From the NCBI GenBank assembly GCA_031549115.1, contig JAVBQJ010000049.1, positions 66,454 through 130,453 on the forward strand: DNA of 64,000 nucleotides. Direction: 5' to 3'. The stretch's first letter is position 1, and each line of letters begins with the position of its first letter. Under the pieces are notes generated by a model. That model searched no databases, had not been told where the DNA came from, and saw only the letters and a list, made by a program, of their open reading frames with translations. The stretch comes from JAVBQJ01 sp031549115 (GTDB lineage Bacteria > Verrucomicrobiota > Lentisphaeria > Victivallales > Victivallaceae). Shown here piece after piece: positions 51,671-61,090 of the stretch. The position numbers were made by a program, and so were the translations under genes.

Positions 51671-53968
51671 TTACTCGGCGACTTCGGCGTCCAATGAGGC
51701 GCCGTACAGCCAGATGACCTCGCCGTCGCCGTCGTTGGTTCCGGTCAATCGCAGCGTCAAACGCCCGGTGTTGAGGTACTTCGCCGGGATCGCGATCGCC
51801 CCGGTCGCACCGGCACCGGCGTGATCGGCAATCAGCTCCGGTTTGCCGTCCAGCAGCGCATACACCTTGATCCCCGGATGCGCCAGCGAAAACGACACCG
51901 TCAACGCGGTGATTTTCCCCTCGGCGGCGGCAATCGTCCAGTCGAGCTCACCGGTGGCATGCGCCGGAATGCCGAAGCCCCACAACCCCGTATTCAGATT
52001 CCGGCGTTCGCTGTAAAACTTGAGCGAACTGCCGTAGAGCAACGTATTGCGCCACGACGATTTGCCCGCCGGCAACGCCTGCAAGTTGACCTGGACCGCC
52101 GCTTCGTAGCTGTTCAGGTTGAACATATTCACCACGCGCTCTTCAAAGGCGTAACGTCCCTGCTCGGTTTTCAGAAACTCCTGAATCGCCTCGAAGTTAT
52201 CCTTGCAGCGCTGCTGCGCCTCCGGCGTTTCCGCAGTGGCCAGCAGGTGAATCGCCTCGGCATACAGTTTGGAATAATGCCAGCCGGCCAGCAGCAGCCG
52301 GGCGCGCCATTGCTGCGCCGCGTCCATATCCGGCACCGCGGCGGCAAACTCCGCCATCGCCCGGTCGCAGTCGGCAATCACCGGCGCCGGCAACAGCTCC
52401 TTCACTTCGATGCCGTTGCCGCAGATGTACGGCAGCCGGTCCATCTGCTGCTGCTGAATCGCGAAATAGCGTTCGGCGGCCGCAGCGCCGGGGCCGTAGG
52501 CTTTCGCGCAGAACTCGCGGATCAGCCCGGCGGTGTCCGCTTTCGGATTCCACAAGAGCTTCGGAAACAGATACAGGTTCAGCGGCTGCGTCGCCCAATG
52601 CAGATGGCTTTCCGAATTCATCCCGATGAAATTCGGGTATTCGGACATCTTCTTGAAGTCGAAATCCATCTGCGTCGCCATCGGCCAGCCGGTGAAGATT
52701 TCGAAGTGCGCATAATACGGATACACCATCACCCCGGCGGTATTTTTCGAAAACCAGTCGAATACCTCCGAGAAAATCCGGTTTCCGGCCGGATCCATCA
52801 ACGGCTTGGCGTTGTTGACCGCCAGCGAGTTGTAGGCCGTCCACGCGGTGATAAAGGCATAGACGCCCGGGGCCACCGCCACTTTGGTCGGCACGCGTCC
52901 ATAGCTATGATAGACGTAGTAGGTGACTTTGACCGCGGGGTAATATTCGTGGACCTTCTCCGCCACCATGTTGGCGAAGTGCAGCACATTGCTGGAATAA
53001 TAACCATCGGTGTCGATCATGGCATTGCAGCGGTCGCACTGGCAGAACACCTCATGGTCGTTCGGCGAGACGAACAGGACGATGTGCTCTTCGGCGACGC
53101 CGGAATTCAGAGTGTTTTTGATCTCCTCCAGCGCGTTGCGGGCGAATTCCGCCGCCGCTTCTTCGCTGTTGAAGCAGATCTGCCATTCGCTGCCGGGCTG
53201 CTGACGCTTACCGTCGCGCAGGCCGAACCACTCCGGGTGCTGTTCACCGTAGCGCTCGATCGGCAGATAGACCGCGTATGAGTGGCCGGCACCGAGCATC
53301 ACGTACGCATCGCGCGCTTCAAGAGTATCATCATTGGCATTCAGCCGCATCCGCCACGCGAACAGCCGCGCCGCGTTGATGCCGTGTTCCAGCTCTTCGG
53401 AGAAAAGCCGGGGGGCGTTCGCCTCCAGCATCCACGGTTCCCCGGCGCCGGCGTAATTGGTGCTGGAGCGGAACTCCAGCCCCGGGCTGTGAAACTCGCG
53501 GAAGTCATCCACCGCCACGGTGGACATTTCCGGCACATAGGTTCCCATTTCGCCCGGCATCAGCCATTCCACCCCGAGCCGTTCGAGGAACTCCCAGCCG
53601 CTGTACAGCAAACCGCTGGCGTGCGGCGCCACAAAGTGAAGCGTGTCCCCCTCCCCGACCAGCGCGAAGCGGTCGTATTGGGTCGACTTCGTGTCCAATT
53701 CCGCCGCGATCGCGGCATTGGCCGGATGCGAACCGATCACCAGCGCCGGCGCATCCGGCAGCGCGTCGGCGGCCTGAATCGGCAGCGTGGCGCCGGTGAT
53801 GCGGGTCAGATAGTTCTGCAGCTCGACGGCGACGAAACGCTCCGCCACCGTCGGCTCGGACGGGATCCGGATTTCCGCGGCCGCGCGGCCGCCGGTGACG
53901 ACCGGTACCGCGGCAAGCCCCTGCCACAGCAGAACCGCGGCTCCCAGACTGAAAAGTATTTTATTCAT
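51671..53968 (-). CDS. Secreted DUF4838-like protein (putative carbohydrate-active)
   Basis: The 765-aa protein has a signal peptide (MNKILFSLGAAVLLWQGLAA), an N-terminal GH20/GH67-like small domain (about 30-130: TVAERFVAVELQNYLTRITGATLPI), a large alpha/beta-barrel-like region with WFGLRDGKR, FVSPNDHEVFCQCDRCNAM, YYVYHSYGRVP and FIGMNSESHLHW, and a C-terminal beta-sandwich. This matches DUF4838 proteins, which accompany glycosidases in gut and sediment bacteria but lack a defined activity. The CQCDRC motif may bind metal. It lies 22 nt after the pseudopilin gene and is the last gene of cassette C. Met5 of the open frame is taken as start. Confidence 0.75.
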   Translation of the reverse strand: MNKILFSLGAAVLLWQGLAAVPVVTGGRAAAEIRIPSEPTVAERFVAVELQNYLTRITGATLPIQAADALPDAPALVIGSHPANAAIAAELDTKSTQYDRFALVGEGDTLHFVAPHASGLLYSGWEFLERLGVEWLMPGEMGTYVPEMSTVAVDDFREFHSPGLEFRSSTNYAGAGEPWMLEANAPRLFSEELEHGINAARLFAWRMRLNANDDTLEARDAYVMLGAGHSYAVYLPIERYGEQHPEWFGLRDGKRQQPGSEWQICFNSEEAAAEFARNALEEIKNTLNSGVAEEHIVLFVSPNDHEVFCQCDRCNAMIDTDGYYSSNVLHFANMVAEKVHEYYPAVKVTYYVYHSYGRVPTKVAVAPGVYAFITAWTAYNSLAVNNAKPLMDPAGNRIFSEVFDWFSKNTAGVMVYPYYAHFEIFTGWPMATQMDFDFKKMSEYPNFIGMNSESHLHWATQPLNLYLFPKLLWNPKADTAGLIREFCAKAYGPGAAAAERYFAIQQQQMDRLPYICGNGIEVKELLPAPVIADCDRAMAEFAAAVPDMDAAQQWRARLLLAGWHYSKLYAEAIHLLATAETPEAQQRCKDNFEAIQEFLKTEQGRYAFEERVVNMFNLNSYEAAVQVNLQALPAGKSSWRNTLLYGSSLKFYSERRNLNTGLWGFGIPAHATGELDWTIAAAEGKITALTVSFSLAHPGIKVYALLDGKPELIADHAGAGATGAIAIPAKYLNTGRLTLRLTGTNDGDGEVIWLYGASLDAEVAE

Positions 53969-53990
53969 TGCAGTTCTCACTCTCTCGAAT

Positions 53991-54728
53991 TTACTTGCGC
54001 CAGTGCTTCACTTCCGCCCACGGATCCTCGAAGTCGCCGCAGTCGACGGCGCCGCCGGCAGCAGCCACGTGTCCATCCGCATAAGCGACATTCGGTGCGA
54101 AAGCGCGGCCATGATAGGAGTAGCTCACATCTTCACCCAAGCAATTTCCACGCCGGTCATACAGCCATACCGCCTGGCTCGGCTGGTACACTCCCGAGGC
54201 TTTCACACCGCTGCCGCCGTCCCGGTGCATGATCGAAATCGATTGCGTCATCTCATAAGAGGTTCCCCAGGCCCACCAACTGGCGTCATCGCTGTTCTTG
54301 TACTCCACTGTGTCCGCATAGCCGGCCATCCCCCGGACACTCGGGCACGCCGTCAACGCGGTCACCAGCCCGTAATTGGCCGCTTTTAAAGGCGGCCGTG
54401 AACCGATGAAATAAGGGACGAGCTCATCCTCGAGGAAAGTTTTCAATTGGCCGCCTTTGCCGAACCAGCCGTCGGACGGAAACTCCCCCCACCAGCGCGC
54501 CACCCCGTACATCCACGCACTCGATGCGCCTTCGCAGGCCCAAAAGTCGTCGTTGTCGGTCGGATACATGTTGTTCGCCAACGCCAACTGCTTCAGGTTA
54601 CTGGCGCACTTGATGTTCTGCGCCGCTTGCCGCGCCTTCGACAGCGCCGGCAAGAGCATGCTGGCCAGAATTGCGATGATCGCAATCACTACCAGAAGCT
54701 CAATCAGTGTGAAATTGTGTCTTTTCAT
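53991..54728 (-). CDS. Pseudopilin-like protein with HxxxDG-type tail
   Basis: The 245-aa protein opens MKRHNFTLIELLVVIAIIA and continues with ALSKARQAAQNIKCASNLKQLAL. The Trp-rich middle (SAWMYGVARWWGEFPSDGWFG) is a plausible ligand-binding face. Near the C terminus HGRAFAPNVAYADGHVAA is a spaced variant of the H-x9-DG motif (eleven residues between). AAGGAGG precedes the ATG. It lies between the GntR gene (13-nt gap) and the DUF4838-like gene (22-nt gap), all co-directional. Confidence 0.87.
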   Translation of the reverse strand: MKRHNFTLIELLVVIAIIAILASMLLPALSKARQAAQNIKCASNLKQLALANNMYPTDNDDFWACEGASSAWMYGVARWWGEFPSDGWFGKGGQLKTFLEDELVPYFIGSRPPLKAANYGLVTALTACPSVRGMAGYADTVEYKNSDDASWWAWGTSYEMTQSISIMHRDGGSGVKASGVYQPSQAVWLYDRRGNCLGEDVSYSYHGRAFAPNVAYADGHVAAAGGAVDCGDFEDPWAEVKHWRK

Positions 54729-54741
54729 GGTGTCCTCCTTG

Positions 54742-55779
54742 TTAAAAAGTATTGTTCACGGTTTCAATAAAACGAGCACTGACAAATTCAGTCTGATTCT
54801 CGGCAAAAAACGAATACGGCTTCTCGTAAAACAAATGAACGCTCCGGGTCAGAATGTTCTCTTCGAAAGCCACGCAATGGAAGTTTTCGAGTCGCCCGAT
54901 ATCCATCGGCAGATTCATCAATTCCTGCACCACCACGATCGGCAGATCATGCGGCAGCAGCCGATGCGCCGGAGCCAGCAGGAACGGCAGCAAAGAGCCG
55001 GTTTCGATCACCAGCAGCCGGATTTTGTCGGCATAGCGTAAAATCAACTCGTTCACGGTTCCGATCGCCGTTTCCAGCGGGACATGGACCAGCAGCGCCT
55101 CGTTCACCGTCGATCCTTCCCGGCGCGCGGTCTGGTGGATCAACTCCCGCAGCAACGCGCCATACGTCGACATAACCAGATCCGGCAGCAGAAACGCCAT
55201 CGCCTGCCGGTCGATCTCGCCGAAACGCTTGAAAATAATCCGGAACACATCCTCCCAGTCGCCTTTGACCTTGGCCAGCGAGTTCGGCTGCTGCGATTCG
55301 CCGATCTGCAGCAGCGGCTTGCCCAGACTGCTCAGACACTCGATCCAGGAGGTATTGATGTAACCGGTGACCGCGATCTTGTCGAACCCACGCAGCTCAT
55401 TCAGCACTTCCGGTTCCACATCGCGTTTGACGTGAAACACCTTATGCGATGCGTGGTATTTTTCCAACGCCTGTTCAAAGAGACAGATCGTCGGGGAATC
55501 CGGGTACAGGGAATCGCCGATATTCACCACCGCCACCCGGCTGGAACAACTCTCCAGCGCCAGATTGCCGTTGTAGAACGAGCCGATCCCGGAAACCTTC
55601 CGCACGATTCCGGCATCCTGAAACTCCGCCAGCGCCCGGCGCACCGAGATGATGCTCATCCCCAACTGATTCGCCAGCTCCCGCTCCGAAGCCAATTTAT
55701 CCCCCGGCCGCAATTGATTCTGCTGAATCAATTGCGTGATTTTGAGTTTCGCTTCGTTGTATTTCAGTACCCGTACCAT
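54742..55779 (-). CDS. GntR-type transcriptional regulator of cassette C
   Basis: The 345-aa protein has an N-terminal winged helix (residues about 8-70: KLKITQLIQQNQLRPGDKLASERELANQLGMSIISVRRAL) and a C-terminal sensor domain with a LacI-like layout. It is the first gene of the cassette C transcription unit, so it probably controls itself and the pseudopilin and DUF4838-like genes. The start at 55779 has GGGAG 7 nt upstream; a GTG at 55806 in the same frame is less well placed. Confidence 0.85.
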   Translation of the reverse strand: MVRVLKYNEAKLKITQLIQQNQLRPGDKLASERELANQLGMSIISVRRALAEFQDAGIVRKVSGIGSFYNGNLALESCSSRVAVVNIGDSLYPDSPTICLFEQALEKYHASHKVFHVKRDVEPEVLNELRGFDKIAVTGYINTSWIECLSSLGKPLLQIGESQQPNSLAKVKGDWEDVFRIIFKRFGEIDRQAMAFLLPDLVMSTYGALLRELIHQTARREGSTVNEALLVHVPLETAIGTVNELILRYADKIRLLVIETGSLLPFLLAPAHRLLPHDLPIVVVQELMNLPMDIGRLENFHCVAFEENILTRSVHLFYEKPYSFFAENQTEFVSARFIETVNNTF

Positions 55780-56213
55780 GCCCCGGCTCCCGTTTATTTC
55801 CACCACCTGCTATGCTTTTATAATAGCATCTACATATAGTATAGCAAATCTGGAAATAAAGTCAAGAGAGAAAATGAAAAAAAGCGGTTTTTTATCGTTA
55901 TTGCAGGGTGGAGATTGGGCGCCGCCGGTGCGGCGGGTGTGGCGAATTATGATAGTGGACGCGGGGAGACTCCGTGCGCACTCACAGGTCAGCGGTTGGC
56001 GTTAGAGATGTGAATCATGTCGAGTCCCGCAGCCGTTTGATATTGCATATTCGAGGCGGCTGGTCCGACGACAGGCGTGGGTCCTGAAGGAGGTGCAGAG
56101 AACGCAGCGCGAAGCGCAAGGGCGAAAAGTAAGCTCGCGTCAGCGAGCGTAACGCGGGTCACCCTGCCGGGGGCGTGGGGGACGAGAAGGCCCCCACATT
56201 TTCCCTCCCTCCG
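55780..56213. repeat. Gene-free 434-nt region with shared 30-nt module and hairpins
   Basis: No credible gene; a 43-codon frame at 55874 lacks support. The region starts AT-rich (promoter of the minus-strand GntR gene, about 55800-55870) and turns GC-rich. It contains the 30-nt module at 55974-56003, shared in inverted orientation with 36806-36835, a small hairpin GCTCGC/GCGAGC near 56132, and the hairpin GTGGGGG/CCCCCAC (56175-56197), which begins 16 nt after the stop of the GH42-like gene and resembles that at 36963-36987. Confidence 0.55.
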
Positions 56214-59200
56214 CTATTCAAACCGGAACAGGACTGTGCTCATCGGCTCCAGCTCCACTTCAAATCCGCCGTCTTTCAACGGATATTCGCGCCCCGAAAA
56301 CAGTTCCACCGCTTTCGTCCGATAGGATGGCGGCGCCTGCAATACCCGATGGCCTCCCGCCGCGGTGTGAATCCCCAGCAGCCGGTCCGAGGCATAGGTG
56401 GCGTCCGCGCCATTCGGATTGGCGATGTTGATTCCGGCGTCGGCCGCCGCCGCCCGCAACACCTCCCACGACAGCTCCGGCACCGCGGAGTAATACACCG
56501 TATGACCGGCAAATTGCTTCCGCACCAATGCGGGCAAGCCGGTCGCACCGTTATGCCCGATCACTTCGCCCTCCTGCGGCACAAAGACCGGGCCGAGCGG
56601 TTCCCGGCTGCCGTATTGCTTGCCGAAGCGCTCCCGGCTGCCGGCGGCAATCGTGACCTGGGCCGGAGCCTCCTCCTCGCGCACCTCCATGGCAATTCCG
56701 GTCAGCGCGGCGACCCGTTCCGGCCGGATACCGTCCGGTCCGGTGATGCCGGGCGCATAGACGAATACCAACACCTTGCCGTCGCGCTCCAGAGTTTCCC
56801 GGATGTGCGTTTCCTGCTCCGGCGTCATCACCATGGTGTTCAGGAACACATAGCACTTATAATTCGGCAGCCGCTCCAGGTCGGACAACAGAAAGGTATC
56901 CACGCCGCAACCGGTGTGGGCGAACGCCGGCAGCTGCAGCGTGACCAGCCGGTGATGCTGCGACGCTTTTTGCGCGGTAAACCAGCTTGCGGCATCGTCC
57001 ATGATTACCGCGATCGAGGTTTCGAAATCCAGGCGGTTGACGTCGGTATTTTCCAGTTCGATTTCGCGGGCGCGGCCGATGATCTGCATCAACCGGCGGT
57101 CCTCGGCGATCCAGCCGTTGCCGAAATAGCCGAATTCATAACCGCAACCGGCAATCAGGGAATTGACGAATTCGCGTTTGATCACAGCGGCGCTTTCGCG
57201 CACATCGGCGCAGCGGCTGTAAACGGCGTCCGGCGCCTCCGGCGACACCCGGTGAGTACGGGTGTCCGCCTGGACAAACGAAGTTTTCCCATGCAGCAGG
57301 AACGAGCCTTCCGGGTGCATGAATCCGCCCTCCAGCCCCGGACGGCGGGTGTCGTAGCTGGTCAGGCAGGTCAGATAATCGACCTCGGGCGCATCCAGAA
57401 TCCGGTCGAGCGCGAAGTGGCCGGTTTCGCTCCACGACGGAAAGAGCACATAGGTGACATAGCCGTAGAAGGTGCCGAAAAGCATCTTTCCCGCCGAAGT
57501 TTCCTTGACCGTCCGCGCCAGCGCCAGAATCGCCTCGGCCGTAACCGTGGAAATATACTCCCGGAAGTCGATCGTCCGGGCGCTGCGTTCCGGGTCGAGA
57601 AAGCCGAACCAGTCCCCGGTGTCGCGCTCTTCCACCGTCGGCAGCGCGATCTCTCCGGCTTCGGCATAACCGGTACGGTAACGGCGATTCAGCTCCGCGA
57701 GCGTTCCGTATTTCGCCAGCGCCCAGCGCTGAAACCCGGCGCGGAACGCCGGACTGTAATCCATCCGGTAAACGCCGCCGCCGGTGTCGAACGCACCCCA
57801 GTACATCCATTCGAAGCCCATCCCGGAAACCGGAGCCAGACCCAATACCCGGTCGCGGTACGGCGCGGCCTGAATATGCTCGACCAACCCGCGCACCCGG
57901 CGGCACTGTTCGTCCAGCCACACCGTCGACGCCCAGCTCGGGACGGTGGAATCGGTGCCGTGAATACGGAAACGGGTATTGCCGTCCGCATCCTGCGCCC
58001 AGATTTCCGGATGTGCTTCCGCCCACGCCCGCTGCTCCGGATTGTGGCTCTGGTCGACCGCGATGAGAAGATTCATTCCGGCCTCGGCGTCCAACGCCAG
58101 CAGTCGTTCGCAGAAGTTGTCCACGCCGGAATAATCTCCGCCCCAGTTGGCCGTCAGCGTCCCGAAGTACCAGTGAATGCCGTAATCACGGCAGAAGCCG
58201 ATCTTCTCTTCGGTCAAGGAGCCGATACCGCCGGTCCAATGATGCAGCAGTCCCGTGTTTTTTCCGGCATATTCCAGCATGCCTGCATGATCGCGGTTGA
58301 AGACGAAGCGCGCTTCGGCCGCTCCCCCTTCCGCCTGGTGCGCCGCGGCCGCCGAAAACGGGCGCGACTGCTTGTTCAAATGCCCCCAGGCGGTTTTTCC
58401 GGTCGGTCCGTGACTGGCCGCCGCCGGCCACCCGGAGGAATCGAAGTCCGGCTCCTGCCAACCGTCCGGCGCCTCCGGAAGCGCCTGCCAGAGCTCAGAA
58501 GTCCCCAGCGAAAGCATTTGCCCGTCGTCCAGCTCCACATCCAGATCGGCCAGCACCCCCCCGGCACTGTCCTGATTGGCCGCGGCGATCGCCAGCACAT
58601 TGGCCCCCTGCCGCAGAAATCCGGTGACATCGGTCGCGTCCGCCGCGTTGTACATACGGGCATTCGGCCCCAGGGGAACACGTTCGCCGTTCAGATAAAT
58701 GGCTTCGACGAAATTATCGGCGGTCAGCGTCAGCGTGCCCCGGCGCGCGGCCGACGGCAATACAAACGCATAACGGAAAAACATCGCATCCGGCTCCTGC
58801 TCCTTCGGCGCCGGCTGTATCCATTCGCCGCTCCACTCGATCACATCTTTGATCTCCCGCAGCGAAAAACCGGAAAGAAGCGTCTTCCCCGCCGCCTCCG
58901 CATATCCCGCCAAAGTGAGCTGGTATTTCATTGTTTCCGGCGGCACCTCGAGATCGCCGCGGTACGGATGCGGCACGCCGTCCCCGGCCAATTGCCAGGT
59001 CAGCACACCATCGCCGATTTCGCGTTCCAACGCGTCGAAGGCGCGCCATCGCGCCTCCAGCGTCATATCCCGCCCCGACGCGGCCTCCAGTGAAATCCGC
59101 CACACGCCGGAAGCCGGAACATAGTCCGGGTAAACCGGATCGGGAATCAGCCGGAAACCACCGGTGCCCGCCGCCGCCAGAGCATTTCCCTCCTGCGTCA

Positions 59201-59780
59201 GCCGCATGCCGTCCGCCTCCCAGCGCCACCCCTCCACGCCATCTTCGCCATCCCGCAATTGCCAGTCGGGGTTGCGCAATACTTCACCGTCGGTCCCGGT
59301 CAGCTTCAGCAGTCGGATTTCGGCGATTTCCACGGCGATACCGGCCTGAAACAGTAGATCCAGCCGCAGCCGGCCGATGATTCCGGTCCATTGCGCGTGC
59401 CGCAAAGGAATGCGCAGCCAATGCCACTGATCATCGCCGCCGGGGGTAGTGAATTCGATTCTCCGCTCATCCGCAAGCGCCTGTCCCGGCACCGCAAAAA
59501 ACAACCGACCCCGCCCGGAGGAGGCTGCCTTGAGCCGGATTTCAAGCAGATTGCATTCGGCGGCGGCGACATTCAGCTCCGGCGAAAACAGGTACGGCGT
59601 CGTCACCCCGGCCTGATATTCGGTGACGCCGGAGATGCCGGCGGCGTTCGCGGCCGCATCCCGGTAGTTTCCCATATCCCACTCCGAAAGCCGGTCGCCC
59701 CGCCACACCATCTCGCCCGTCGCCGTCATTACGGCGGAAAACCCGACTCCAAGCCCCAGTAACCTGCTCCAGATAGCCAT
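56214..59780 (-). CDS. Very large secreted GH42-like protein
   Basis: The 1188-aa protein starts MAIWSRLLGLGVGFSAVMTATG, a weak signal peptide. Beta-rich domains occupy about 25-460, including two sugar-binding-like modules (EAIYLNGERVPLGPN). A TIM-barrel region (about 530-900: IHWYFGTLTANWGGDY, LLIAVDQSHN, GLAPVSGMGFEWMYWGAFD, GYEFGYFGNGW) is followed by a GATase-like domain (CYVFLNTMVMTPEQE) and a C-terminal beta domain, as in beta-galactosidase-related enzymes. The Glu in GMGFEWMYW is a candidate catalytic acid. The start at 59780 has GGAG at about 10 nt; the open frame continues to 59843. No regulator is adjacent, unlike the other hydrolases here. Confidence 0.7.
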   Translation of the reverse strand: MAIWSRLLGLGVGFSAVMTATGEMVWRGDRLSEWDMGNYRDAAANAAGISGVTEYQAGVTTPYLFSPELNVAAAECNLLEIRLKAASSGRGRLFFAVPGQALADERRIEFTTPGGDDQWHWLRIPLRHAQWTGIIGRLRLDLLFQAGIAVEIAEIRLLKLTGTDGEVLRNPDWQLRDGEDGVEGWRWEADGMRLTQEGNALAAAGTGGFRLIPDPVYPDYVPASGVWRISLEAASGRDMTLEARWRAFDALEREIGDGVLTWQLAGDGVPHPYRGDLEVPPETMKYQLTLAGYAEAAGKTLLSGFSLREIKDVIEWSGEWIQPAPKEQEPDAMFFRYAFVLPSAARRGTLTLTADNFVEAIYLNGERVPLGPNARMYNAADATDVTGFLRQGANVLAIAAANQDSAGGVLADLDVELDDGQMLSLGTSELWQALPEAPDGWQEPDFDSSGWPAAASHGPTGKTAWGHLNKQSRPFSAAAAHQAEGGAAEARFVFNRDHAGMLEYAGKNTGLLHHWTGGIGSLTEEKIGFCRDYGIHWYFGTLTANWGGDYSGVDNFCERLLALDAEAGMNLLIAVDQSHNPEQRAWAEAHPEIWAQDADGNTRFRIHGTDSTVPSWASTVWLDEQCRRVRGLVEHIQAAPYRDRVLGLAPVSGMGFEWMYWGAFDTGGGVYRMDYSPAFRAGFQRWALAKYGTLAELNRRYRTGYAEAGEIALPTVEERDTGDWFGFLDPERSARTIDFREYISTVTAEAILALARTVKETSAGKMLFGTFYGYVTYVLFPSWSETGHFALDRILDAPEVDYLTCLTSYDTRRPGLEGGFMHPEGSFLLHGKTSFVQADTRTHRVSPEAPDAVYSRCADVRESAAVIKREFVNSLIAGCGYEFGYFGNGWIAEDRRLMQIIGRAREIELENTDVNRLDFETSIAVIMDDAASWFTAQKASQHHRLVTLQLPAFAHTGCGVDTFLLSDLERLPNYKCYVFLNTMVMTPEQETHIRETLERDGKVLVFVYAPGITGPDGIRPERVAALTGIAMEVREEEAPAQVTIAAGSRERFGKQYGSREPLGPVFVPQEGEVIGHNGATGLPALVRKQFAGHTVYYSAVPELSWEVLRAAAADAGINIANPNGADATYASDRLLGIHTAAGGHRVLQAPPSYRTKAVELFSGREYPLKDGGFEVELEPMSTVLFRFE

Positions 59781-59936
59781 TCTATGTGCGCTCCATTCCA
59801 TCTCCCGGCTGCCGCCATCCGCATTGGTTTCATTTCTTGTCATACATTACAGGCGGAAAGTTGAAAAATCAACACGAAATTACAAACAAAGCGTCGCAGT
59901 CCGGCAGAAGAAATCCGAATATTTTACAGTCGCGGC

Positions 59937-59965
59937 TTGACAACCACGGTAAAATGTATTAACTT
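59937..59965 (+). promoter_or_regulatory. Promoter of the first tandem paralogue
   Basis: TTGACA (59937-59942), 17-bp spacer, TAACTT (59960-59965). The block from about 59903 to the start codon is clearly homologous to 60983-61090 upstream of the second paralogue. Confidence 0.7.
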
Positions 59966-60006
59966 TTTTTTGTGGAGCGACTAAAAACCAACCGGAGACA
60001 ATACGA

Positions 60007-60975
60007 ATGAAAAAAATCTGGAATTCCGCGAGCCTGCTGCCCTTACTCTTTCTGACACTGGTCTTCATTGCCGCAAGTGGCGCAGCCCAAGCGCAATCCC
60101 TGGCGGATTTCGACGGGTGGTGGTTCCGTCCGGACGGTTACACGACCGAGGGGATTTCGCTGGTCGACATCTTCAAGGTGGATGCCGAAGCCGAAAACTG
60201 GACGATCTACAACAAGCACGGCATGGCGCGGAAAACGCTCTCCTGCAGCGCCGACGCGAACAGTCTGACGTTGGACCTGGATGCGCTGGGCGAGATAACC
60301 TTCGCCGCCGACGGCGAAACGCTGGTGAATGAGGAAGGGAATGTGGAGTTTGTCCGGGGCGAGCCGCTGGAGCTCTTCGACCCCGCGGCTTTCGCGGGCA
60401 AATGGTACAAAAGCGGCGATACCGCCTCCGATTACTTCCTGCTCGAGGATGATTCCTATCAGAAGTTCGCCTCGTATCTGCCGGATGAGCCGCAGGAAAC
60501 CGGCACGTGGAAAATCGACGATGTGATCAGAGTTTTCGAAGACGGTTCCAATGCCGAGGAAACGCAGCTGAAATTCGAGATCCCCGGCGATATGTTCGGC
60601 GGCACCAGTTACCGGCTGACCGAGGACAATACCGCGCTTTTCGACGGCTTCCACAAGGAATATTATCTGAAAGAGTCCATATTGGGAACTCCCGCCGAGA
60701 GCATTGCCGTCGCCAAGTTCAAGTTGATGTGCCATGACTGGAAGGGCCCCGACTTCGACAGCCCGTTCCTGAACTTCTCGGATTACGGCACATTTACCAT
60801 CACCACCTTCAATGAAGAGGGCGAAGGCGTGCGCGAACCCGCCGGCACCTGGAGTCTGGACGAAGACGACAAGCTCACAGTCGAATTCAACGACGGCCCC
60901 ACCGAAATCATTCCATATGACGGCGAAAGCATCACACCCGAATACTATGGAATGACGTTCACCAGAAACGACTGA
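60007..60975 (+). CDS. Exported protein of unknown function, paralogue 1
   Basis: The 322-aa protein has a signal peptide with a peptidase I site after AQA (MKKIWNSASLLPLLFLTLVFIAASGAAQA). The mature protein is acidic, with FDGWWFRPDGY, KWYKSGDTASDYFLLEDDSYQKF and GTWKIDD / GTWSLDEDDKLTV segments: repeating beta-strand stretches like lipocalin-type or copper-resistance-like sheets. No catalytic motif is recognisable. It is a clear tandem paralogue of the next gene, which is instead a lipoprotein. CCGGAG precedes the ATG. Confidence 0.78.
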   Translation: MKKIWNSASLLPLLFLTLVFIAASGAAQAQSLADFDGWWFRPDGYTTEGISLVDIFKVDAEAENWTIYNKHGMARKTLSCSADANSLTLDLDALGEITFAADGETLVNEEGNVEFVRGEPLELFDPAAFAGKWYKSGDTASDYFLLEDDSYQKFASYLPDEPQETGTWKIDDVIRVFEDGSNAEETQLKFEIPGDMFGGTSYRLTEDNTALFDGFHKEYYLKESILGTPAESIAVAKFKLMCHDWKGPDFDSPFLNFSDYGTFTITTFNEEGEGVREPAGTWSLDEDDKLTVEFNDGPTEIIPYDGESITPEYYGMTFTRND

Positions 60976-61020
60976 TATTCCCGGCAGCGCAGAAATATCC
61001 GAATATTTTATAGCCGCAGC

Positions 61021-61049
61021 TTGACAGCCGCGGCAAAATGTATTATTTT
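61021..61049 (+). promoter_or_regulatory. Promoter of the second tandem paralogue
   Basis: TTGACA (61021-61026), 17-bp spacer, TATTTT (61044-61049). It is a diverged copy of the promoter at 59937-59965, so each paralogue has its own promoter. Confidence 0.7.
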
Positions 61050-61090
61050 GCAACTGTGGATCGATTAAAAAACCAACCGGAGGGTACGTA

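Noticed and set aside
55874..56005. 43-codon frame starting MKKSGFLSLLQGG
   Set aside because: Weak ribosome site, no similarity seen, and most of its length overlaps the repeated module.
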